Source: Spirochaetales bacterium (GTDB lineage Bacteria > Spirochaetota > Spirochaetia > SZUA-6 > RPPD01). Taken from it: a DNA stretch of 64,000 nucleotides. The stretch lies in assembly GCA_016930675.1 (NCBI GenBank), contig JAFGGG010000035.1, forward strand, positions 1 to 64,000, given 5' to 3'. Shown piece by piece: positions 19,798-27,139 of this stretch (position 1 is its first letter; the number at the start of each line of letters is the position of its first letter). The notes under the pieces are model-generated. The model did no database searches. It saw nothing but the letters and a program-made list of their open reading frames with translations, and had not been told where the DNA came from. The translations under genes and the position numbers were made by a program.

Positions 19798-20934
19798 TTA
19801 AAAGTCCGTTATTGCGTAGTAGGCAAGCTTGGGTTTATGCCTGTCATCAAAAAGCAGGGGGTAGTCGTTACGCCTTTTCGGATGGTAATCCAGCCAGGTG
19901 GCGTCGTCCGAAACTCCCCAAAAGGTAACACTTGTTATCCTGCCGCTGTTGGCTTTGAACAACATGAAAAGCTCTCTGTAACGCACCGCCTGCTGCGTTT
20001 CAAGCTGTTCGGTAAACGCTTTTTCCGCTTCCCAGGCATGTGTGGACCAGTCGTCATTTGTATAAATGGAAATATCCAGTTCGCTGATTTTTACTTCCAG
20101 GCCGGCGGTAGAAATCTTATTTATAGCGCTGCGGATATCGCTTAGTGTCGGCCAGTCCAGCTTCCAGTGGCCCTGCAGACCGATTCCGTCGATACGTAAG
20201 CCGCGGGAGCGCAGCCATTGTACCATGGATAAGATTTTGTTCAGTTTTGACGGAACTGTAACATTATAATCATTATAATACAGCTTGGCGTTTGATCCTT
20301 TGGCCGCCAAAGCGTCCTGGGAGTATTTAAAAGCCCAGTAAATGTACTCCTCACTTTGAAAGATTCTATACCACTCCGAACCTTCACTGCCGTCGCGGTA
20401 GGTTTTACCTCCTGTATCGGAAATCGCCTCATTAACCACATCCCAGTTGTCGACCACATCATCATAGCGGTTGACAAGCGTTTCAATGTGGTTTTTAAGC
20501 TGGTTTTTCAGGGTTTCAATATCGCGGGTATTACCCGGACTAAGACCCGAAAACAGCCATGAAGGCTGCTGCCGGTGCCAGACAAACGTATGTCCCGTCA
20601 TGGTCATGCTGTTGTTTCTCGCGAAATTGGCGATAGCATCCGCGTTACTGAAACTGTATCTTCCAGCTGCCGGATGGATCGGGCCGAATTTCATATCATT
20701 TTCCGCGGCAAGCCGGTTAAAATGAAATTCCAGAATATCGGCAACGCTTGAGAGGTGTTTCGGCGCTACCGCCGCTCCCACGGAAAAGTAAGATTCATAC
20801 TTTTTATAAAGCGATACATCGGCTGTGCCTGTTTTTTTAATCTCAAGCTGGCGGCAGCCGTAAAGATTTATAAGCATGAAGGCAAGAATTAATATGATGC
20901 CTTTGCTGGATGCTCTCGGTGAATTTGAATTCAT
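19798..20934 (-). CDS. GH10 endo-1,4-beta-xylanase, lipoprotein
   Basis: Lipobox-like LYGC; 'GHTFVWHRQQPSWL', acid/base 'DNWDVVNEA', nucleophile 'VKISELDIS'. Confidence 0.93.
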   Translation of the reverse strand: MNSNSPRASSKGIILILAFMLINLYGCRQLEIKKTGTADVSLYKKYESYFSVGAAVAPKHLSSVADILEFHFNRLAAENDMKFGPIHPAAGRYSFSNADAIANFARNNSMTMTGHTFVWHRQQPSWLFSGLSPGNTRDIETLKNQLKNHIETLVNRYDDVVDNWDVVNEAISDTGGKTYRDGSEGSEWYRIFQSEEYIYWAFKYSQDALAAKGSNAKLYYNDYNVTVPSKLNKILSMVQWLRSRGLRIDGIGLQGHWKLDWPTLSDIRSAINKISTAGLEVKISELDISIYTNDDWSTHAWEAEKAFTEQLETQQAVRYRELFMLFKANSGRITSVTFWGVSDDATWLDYHPKRRNDYPLLFDDRHKPKLAYYAITDF

Positions 20935-20946
20935 GTAATACCTTCT

Positions 20947-22116
20947 TTAAAGTGAGATCTTGTAGAGAAAGGTCATCCTCCCGATATAGCCTTTGTCCGT
21001 GTCGAACGGATAAAAATCGTAGGCGATTTCAAGTATCATCATTGTAAACCTCATACCGCCCGAAATGCGGAAACCGACCGCGCTTTCAGGCGACAGCTCG
21101 AACAATGCGCCCGCACTCAAGCGGAGATCGCCGAAGAAGGCGAAATAGGGATGCACCTTGTCGCCGAGGATGAAGGTGTAGATGACGGGGAACTTGATAC
21201 CGGTGCCGAAGGGGTTGCCCTCCACGCCGGCTGAAAGCTGGTGGTTATAGAAATAAAAATCTACCATGGCCTGCGCCATAAACTCCGTGTAATCCACGTA
21301 ATTGGTCACCAGACCGCCGCCCGCACTCCCGCCGAACATGCTGTAGACCGCTTCGTGCTTTCTCTTGGCTTCGATGTAGGGCGCGGGCATACCCGCGAAC
21401 GATCCGGTGAAGCTTTTAACGCCGTTGGCGGTCTTGCCTTGCACAAGCGGAATATTGACCTCCACATCGTCGTTTTCCGGAATGATGATCTCCACGTCAA
21501 GGCGGCGGATGCCGCCCGAAAACGTTCCGGCCGCGTCCAGATTATAGAGGTACCAGACCGTCGAGTCGGATTCCACAGCCCAGTTAAGCGCATGCGCGGC
21601 TTCGCCCATATGCAGTCCCATGTCCTCGGCCCGGTTATCATAACCCGCCGGCAGCCTGAACATCACTTCCACGACCGTTTCGGTGTTGCCGGGAAAAGAC
21701 ACATGAAACCGGTATGCCGGTATTTCTTCCCTTCCCCAACTTTCAGGAAAGACAGGTTTCCATGGTAGTTTCTTAAAGGGTATGTTTTCCTGCTGTATCT
21801 CGATCTCCTGCGAATTGACAGACACGCTTACGTTATACATGTAGGGTGTGATAAAAATAAGATCGGTAGAGATCTCCCCGCCCGCGGTGTTGCGGATGGT
21901 ATAGCGGGCGTGTGAAAAACCCGCTTCCCTGCGGGTAAGATCGAGAATGAGTTTTTCGTGTTCCAGACGCAGTGCAGTCAGGCCCCCCCCGGACGCAAAA
22001 ACATCACCGGACGGAGGCGGTTCCTGAACCGGAAGCCCGATATTGGCAAAAGCACCGCTTCCTATAAAGATAAAGATACCCAAAACAGCACATATTTTTC
22101 TCAGCATGATGTTCAT
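20947..22116 (-). CDS. Secreted protein of unknown function next to GH10
   Basis: Signal peptide; no recognised catalytic motif; beta-rich C-terminus. Confidence 0.5.
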   Translation of the reverse strand: MNIMLRKICAVLGIFIFIGSGAFANIGLPVQEPPPSGDVFASGGGLTALRLEHEKLILDLTRREAGFSHARYTIRNTAGGEISTDLIFITPYMYNVSVSVNSQEIEIQQENIPFKKLPWKPVFPESWGREEIPAYRFHVSFPGNTETVVEVMFRLPAGYDNRAEDMGLHMGEAAHALNWAVESDSTVWYLYNLDAAGTFSGGIRRLDVEIIIPENDDVEVNIPLVQGKTANGVKSFTGSFAGMPAPYIEAKRKHEAVYSMFGGSAGGGLVTNYVDYTEFMAQAMVDFYFYNHQLSAGVEGNPFGTGIKFPVIYTFILGDKVHPYFAFFGDLRLSAGALFELSPESAVGFRISGGMRFTMMILEIAYDFYPFDTDKGYIGRMTFLYKISL

Positions 22117-22193
22117 CCCATTTTAAAGTATAGTTCCTTATCATGGCATTAACAAGTTTGGTGCGTGATTTTTTATGGTTATTTTCAAAAAGC

Positions 22194-22222
22194 TTGATAC
22201 TCAGTGTTGAGTACGCTATTAT
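22194..22222 (+). promoter_or_regulatory. Candidate promoter TTGATA-N17-TATTAT overlapping palindrome TACTCA-GTGT-TGAGTA (22198-22213)
   Basis: Read directly; immediately upstream of the LytTR gene. Confidence 0.5.
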
Positions 22223-22233
22223 AGAAATAAATA

Positions 22234-22782
22234 GTGATGAACATGAACTGGGAAAATATCGGGAATAACAATGTGCTTAAGGAGTTGCTTTCTGACCGGG
22301 GAATCTTAATCACGGATAAAGCCGGTGTTACATTGGTTCCGCGTGGGGCACCCCTGCCTGAAAAGGGTATTGTTATTATATACGATGAGAAAAATCCTGA
22401 GGAGCTGGTTAATTTCATCGATTCTTTTAAAAGTATTACGGCAAAAACGGACAATGAAATTATCATCGGGAAAAGAAAACACGGGTATTCGGTTGTACCG
22501 GTCGAACAGATACTGTTTTTCATGGCCTGGGGTAACTATGTGTATTGTCACACAGTACAGGAGCGTTTTGAGATAAATCAAAAATTATACGAAATTGAGC
22601 GAAATTTTCGCTCACAATATTTTATCCGTATAAATAAATCTTATGTTGTGAACATCCGCTGGATCAGGGAAATAATCCCCTGGTTCGGCGGGCGGCTTTT
22701 GTTGAAGCTAAAAGAAATAAGTGAGGAGTTAGAGGTTTCACGAAACTATGTCAAAGCGTTTAAAAGATCCCTCAGCATCTGA
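22234..22782 (+). CDS. LytTR-domain DNA-binding regulator
   Basis: 'YSVVPVEQILFFMAWGNYVYCHTVQERFEINQKLYEIERNF…FIRINKSYVVNIRWIREI…LKEISEELEVSRNYVKAFKRSL' LytTR pattern. Confidence 0.85.
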   Translation: MMNMNWENIGNNNVLKELLSDRGILITDKAGVTLVPRGAPLPEKGIVIIYDEKNPEELVNFIDSFKSITAKTDNEIIIGKRKHGYSVVPVEQILFFMAWGNYVYCHTVQERFEINQKLYEIERNFRSQYFIRINKSYVVNIRWIREIIPWFGGRLLLKLKEISEELEVSRNYVKAFKRSLSI

Positions 22783-23218
22783 AGTGCGAGTGTATAAAGA
22801 ACTCAAAGAATTTCTGTTTACAGCTGTAGTCTCCGCGCTGCTCGGTGCCCTTGTTGCCCTTCCTTTTGTCTATTTGTTTGAAGACAATTTATTTATAGGG
22901 ATGTTAAAAGGATGCGGCGCCGGCGCGGTTATTGGAATAATCTCAAGAATTGTCTTTACAATCGTTCTGCGCACGGTGCATTCCCGTACCTTATGGGCTT
23001 TTCTATGCATATTCTTTACGATCGGAAGCGGTACATTGGCAAGCTCATACCTCTTCGGCCTCACTGAGATATTTTTCTTATTTCTCATCACAGGCTTGGC
23101 CGAAGTAGTGGGCCTGAGTGTCACCTTTTTTATTTACCGTTACAGCCTGTATTTAAACAGCAAACTGCACGCTGTTCAGGAAAAAATTCAGGTGAAAGTA
23201 AACAAAAAGCACACATAA
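22748..23218 (+). CDS. Four-helix-like integral membrane protein paired with the LytTR regulator
   Basis: Several hydrophobic segments; 35-nt overlap with LytTR gene. Confidence 0.7.
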   Translation: MSKRLKDPSASEVRVYKELKEFLFTAVVSALLGALVALPFVYLFEDNLFIGMLKGCGAGAVIGIISRIVFTIVLRTVHSRTLWAFLCIFFTIGSGTLASSYLFGLTEIFFLFLITGLAEVVGLSVTFFIYRYSLYLNSKLHAVQEKIQVKVNKKHT

Positions 23219-23346
23219 TACGAGCAGCTTAACACGGATATCTGCCTGTTATCATCCGTATATAACCACTTATCACAATTTTATTGGAGTATCCACCGGG
23301 TTATAGTAGTTTTACATTGAAAACTATTACATATCCGGAGGATTGT

Positions 23347-25071
23347 ATGAAAGCAAAATATTTCATTCCATTAATTTGTTTTTTAACGATCAATGTGTCC
23401 TGTTCGCTCTTAATGATGCCGCCTTATCCCCTGATGATAATTCAATTTGCATTTTTTTTGGCAGGTTTTAGTATGACCTATTATTATGCCGTCAAGCAAA
23501 CACTTAAAAACAGGGATGCGGTGATAAGATTGAAGCAAAAATCTCCCTATGTTATGCCTGTTAGTTTTTTTATAGGTATAACAGCCGTGACCACACTATT
23601 GTTGATTCCGCGTGATAGTGAAATAATCGTTCAGTTTTGCGGCTGTTGTGTTATGGCACTTTTATGTTATACGGTTGGTGTGATTATGCTTTTACGGGAC
23701 ATTAAAAAAGCGGTGAACCAGCCCGCCCCGAAGCATGACCCGGGCAGTGCGGGTAAAAAGAAATTGCTGCTGATAAATCCGGTCAATCCTCATAAAACAG
23801 GATTAACCGTCAACTCGTCCTCCCGCTTTCCTCCGTTGGCTCTGGGAATAATCGCGGCCTTGACTCCCGATACTTTTCACGTGGAATTAATAGACGAAAA
23901 TATGGAACGGTTTACCTTAAAACAGGCGGATCTGGTTGGGATCACCGCTTTCACCTCAGCGGCCGGCAGAGCGTATGAGATCGCTTCGCACTACCGAAAC
24001 AAGGGTATCCCGGTAGTTATGGGAGGAATTCATGCCTCCATGCTGCCGGATGAGGCCTTGCGCTATGTGGATACTGTTGTGATAGGTGAAGCGGAGGCTG
24101 TATGGCCCCGTATTATGGACGATTATCTTAAGGGCGAGCTTAAGCAAAGATACACAGCCACACCGGGAGAGCTTGACAATATGCCGGTCGCGCGCAGGGA
24201 CATATTCAGTTCACACTATACTTTTGCCACTGTGCAGACGTCGCGGGGATGCCCCATGGACTGTGAATTTTGCTCCGTTACGGCGTTTAACGGCAGGAAA
24301 TACAGACAGCGTCCGGTGGAAGATGTACTGAATGAGCTTGAGCGGATTCCCCAACAGTACATCTTTTTTGTTGATGATAATATCATCGGCTACAGTAAAG
24401 CCTCGGCCCAAAGGGCGGTACGGCTTTTTCAGGGAATGGTACAAAGAAAGCTGGATAAAGCATGGTTTTGTCAGGCCTCGTTGAATTTCGGTTTGAATGA
24501 TGATGTCTTGTTGTGGGCACGAAAAGCAGGCTGTAAAATGGTATTTCTGGGTTTGGAATCTCCGGAACCCAATGAGTTGAAACTGATGAATAAAAAGGTT
24601 AACCTGCGCATAGACTATAAAAAAGCACTGAAAAACATTAACAAACACAAGATCGCCGTCTTGGGCGCTTTTATCAACGGTACGCAGGAGGAAACCGCTC
24701 AGAGCCTTAAACATAAGGCCGACTATATCCTGCACCACCCCATAGATGTGATCCAGACCACGATTCTTACGCCGCTCCCGGGGACAAGGTTATTCCGTAA
24801 ACTTGAACGGGAAAAGAGCTTGTTGTACACTGACTTTCCCGCGGATTGGGGAAAATACGATATGGCTGAGTTGACGTTTGCGCTTAAAAATCTGACGCAG
24901 CAGGAGTTTATGCGGATGCATAGCGATTGTAACAGGCGTTTTTATTCCACATGGAATTTGGTAAAACAGTTTTGTAAAACCCTGCTTCACACCAAGAGTA
25001 TGGAAAGCGCGCTGTGGGCTTATAATTCAAATAAAAATTATCGTAATGTGGCTTTTGCGTATAATAAATGA
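23347..25071 (+). CDS. B12-binding domain radical SAM protein with N-terminal TM segments
   Basis: 'GITAFTSAAGRAYEIASHYRNKGIPVVMGGIHASMLPDEAL' (B12-binding), CPMDCEFC radical SAM cluster; ATG 23347 has RBS CGGAGG. Confidence 0.9.
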   Translation: MKAKYFIPLICFLTINVSCSLLMMPPYPLMIIQFAFFLAGFSMTYYYAVKQTLKNRDAVIRLKQKSPYVMPVSFFIGITAVTTLLLIPRDSEIIVQFCGCCVMALLCYTVGVIMLLRDIKKAVNQPAPKHDPGSAGKKKLLLINPVNPHKTGLTVNSSSRFPPLALGIIAALTPDTFHVELIDENMERFTLKQADLVGITAFTSAAGRAYEIASHYRNKGIPVVMGGIHASMLPDEALRYVDTVVIGEAEAVWPRIMDDYLKGELKQRYTATPGELDNMPVARRDIFSSHYTFATVQTSRGCPMDCEFCSVTAFNGRKYRQRPVEDVLNELERIPQQYIFFVDDNIIGYSKASAQRAVRLFQGMVQRKLDKAWFCQASLNFGLNDDVLLWARKAGCKMVFLGLESPEPNELKLMNKKVNLRIDYKKALKNINKHKIAVLGAFINGTQEETAQSLKHKADYILHHPIDVIQTTILTPLPGTRLFRKLEREKSLLYTDFPADWGKYDMAELTFALKNLTQQEFMRMHSDCNRRFYSTWNLVKQFCKTLLHTKSMESALWAYNSNKNYRNVAFAYNK

Positions 25072-25104
25072 GTTGTCTGCCGGATGAATGTGAATAAAAT
25101 AAAA

Positions 25105-25137
25105 AAGGCCCTGTTGTTTAATACAGGGCCTTTTTTT
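25105..25137. terminator. Bidirectional Rho-independent terminator
   Basis: AAAAAAGGCCCTG…CAGGGCCTTTTTTT between convergent genes. Confidence 0.88.
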
Positions 25138-25160
25138 GATTTTAAATACAAGACGGGGGT

Positions 25161-26894
25161 TTATCTAATCTCAACATGACTCCAGCGGTAGTTGCCTCTG
25201 TAGTGCACGTAATAAAGACCGTTGATCTTGGCAGGCAGATTCGAGCCTGAAACCCACTTGTTTGTGTAGTCAACACCGTTTATGGAGAGTTCAACAAGAT
25301 TCCATGAGTTGATGAAATTGGGAGTGTTGCTGAATGACCAGCAGAACTCACCCGCTCCGTCACGTGTGAACGGAATGGAAATTGAAGACGGATTGGCACA
25401 TGGTGTGCCCGATGTGGGCGTCGGAGTGGGCGTAGGAGTGGGTGTCGGAGTAGGTGTGGAGGTGGGAGTAGGTGTCGGTGTGGGGGTAGCCGTAGGCGTA
25501 GGTGTGGAAGTCGGAGTAGGTGTTGGTTGTGATGTGCCTACGATTTCAACATGACTCCATCCAAAATTACCACGGTAATGAACATAGTAGAGGCCGTTAA
25601 TTTTGGCAGGCAGATTATAGCCTGAAACCCATTTATTGGTGTAATCGACACCATTTACAGATAGTTCGGCCAGATTCCATGAATTTATATACTCCGGAGT
25701 AGAGCCGAATGACCAGCAGTACTCACCTGCGCCATTCTGGGTAAAGGGAATCGAGATGGCAACAGGATTGTCACACGCATCGCCGGATGTGGAAGTCGGA
25801 GTAGGTGTTGGTGTTGAGGTAGGTGTTGGTGTTGAAGTGGGAGTAGGTGTCGGAGACGTACCTTCCATTATTTTCTGTTTCACAAATCTCCCCGATTCGG
25901 TAAGTTGTGAATCAGGCCAGGGACCTGTAGTACTCGCGCCGGGAACCAGGGCAGACGCGGTTTCGGCTTTATCGTTCATCGACCAGTTACACCAGCTGAG
26001 TGAATTCTGTGCCATGAAATTAATCCACACCTGTGATTCCGTGAGATCCAGACCGCCGTTGCCGGAAGCATCGCAGGTTCCCCATTCACTTACGAACAAG
26101 GCAACTCCGTTTGACATAGCTGTTGTGGCTTTATCTCTGAGAGACTGCTTATGCGTACCCGCATAAAAATGCAGGGAATAGGCAATATTGGAATAGCCTG
26201 TAATGGGATCTCGTGAAGCAACGTCAACATCCTGAGACCAGGTAGGCGAGCCTACAAGGATGAGGTTATCGGCTCCGGTATTCCTGATTGCCTGAATAAC
26301 CTGAATTGAATAACTTTTAACATCAGCCCAGGACTCGTAATCGGGCTCGTTATAAATCTCAAAAATGACGTGCGCCTGGTCTCCGTAGCGCTGAGCCATG
26401 TCGGTAAAAAAGGCAACCGCTTCCGATGTGTGAATATCGTGCGCGTGCCAGTCGATTACGGCGTAAATACCTTTTGCACCCGCGGCATCAACAATAGTGA
26501 TCACCTTCTGCCTTTCGGTAGAAGGATTTTCAAGATAGCCGCCGGATTCAACTCCCATGGACGCTCTGATGATCGGAGAATTCCATGTGTCTGCAAGATT
26601 GGCTACCAGGGTAGCGTTATAAAACGGGGCAGCCCACTGGCTCCAGAAAAGGCTCATGCCCTTAAACTGTACGGGACTGCCGCCCGCATTGCACACCTTA
26701 TTACCCACTACTTTAAGCATCCCGTTTTGTGCGACAGGTGAGCCGGAGGGGTAGACTGCTCGTGCGCTTGAGCTTGGCGCGGCCGTTTGTGAACTGTCCA
26801 AAAAGGACGGATCGCAGGAGAAGATGAGTGCCAAGACGGAAAGTACACTCACTACTGCGAAGGCAACGATTTTAGTTTTTGTTTTAAAATTCAT
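25161..26894 (-). CDS. GH5 endoglucanase lipoprotein with two C-terminal CBM64-like modules
   Basis: 'VIFEIYNEPDYESW' acid/base, 'ALFVSEWGTCD' nucleophile; lipobox LIFSC; two Pro-Thr linkers; modules INSWNLAELSVNGVDYTNKW…HVEI. Confidence 0.92.
   Translation of the reverse strand: MNFKTKTKIVAFAVVSVLSVLALIFSCDPSFLDSSQTAAPSSSARAVYPSGSPVAQNGMLKVVGNKVCNAGGSPVQFKGMSLFWSQWAAPFYNATLVANLADTWNSPIIRASMGVESGGYLENPSTERQKVITIVDAAGAKGIYAVIDWHAHDIHTSEAVAFFTDMAQRYGDQAHVIFEIYNEPDYESWADVKSYSIQVIQAIRNTGADNLILVGSPTWSQDVDVASRDPITGYSNIAYSLHFYAGTHKQSLRDKATTAMSNGVALFVSEWGTCDASGNGGLDLTESQVWINFMAQNSLSWCNWSMNDKAETASALVPGASTTGPWPDSQLTESGRFVKQKIMEGTSPTPTPTSTPTPTSTPTPTPTSTSGDACDNPVAISIPFTQNGAGEYCWSFGSTPEYINSWNLAELSVNGVDYTNKWVSGYNLPAKINGLYYVHYRGNFGWSHVEIVGTSQPTPTPTSTPTPTATPTPTPTPTSTPTPTPTPTPTPTPTSGTPCANPSSISIPFTRDGAGEFCWSFSNTPNFINSWNLVELSINGVDYTNKWVSGSNLPAKINGLYYVHYRGNYRWSHVEIR
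25164..25400 (-). other. CBM64-like module (C-terminal copy, GH5)
   Basis: 79 aa CANPSSISIPFTRDGAGEFCWSF…WSHVEIR. Confidence 0.6.
25419..25528 (-). repeat. Degenerate hexanucleotide-type repeat encoding (PT)n linker
   Basis: Repeated GTNGGN units; encodes PTPTPTSTPTPTATPTPT…. Confidence 0.85.
25542..25775 (-). other. CBM64-like module (internal copy, GH5)
   Basis: 78 aa CDNPVAISIPFTQNGAGEYCWSF…WSHVEI. Confidence 0.6.
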
Positions 26895-27075
26895 TAGTAC
26901 CTCCTTATATCGTTACTTAAACGTTAAATTATAATCGCGCGAGTTATAATCTCCCTGGAGTATATATTTCCTAAACTTTTGGTATAAAATTAATAAACTT
27001 CGGCTGTTAATTGCTCAAAACTCCGCTGTCAGTATGGCTCTTTTTTGAAATAACAGAAACAATCCGCAGTTAATG

Positions 27076-27110
27076 AAAAAGGGCCCGTTTTTAAATAACG
27101 GGGCCCTTTT
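27076..27110 (-). terminator. Rho-independent terminator after GH9 gene
   Basis: AAAAGGGCCCCGTTATTTAAAAACGGGCCCTTTTT on minus strand. Confidence 0.85.
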
Positions 27111-27139
27111 CAATATATTTTTAAATACGAGGTGGGTGT

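Noticed and set aside
21241-21768. 175-aa plus-strand ORF
   Set aside because: Antisense to a secreted protein with good signal peptide and RBS context; composition is shadow-like.
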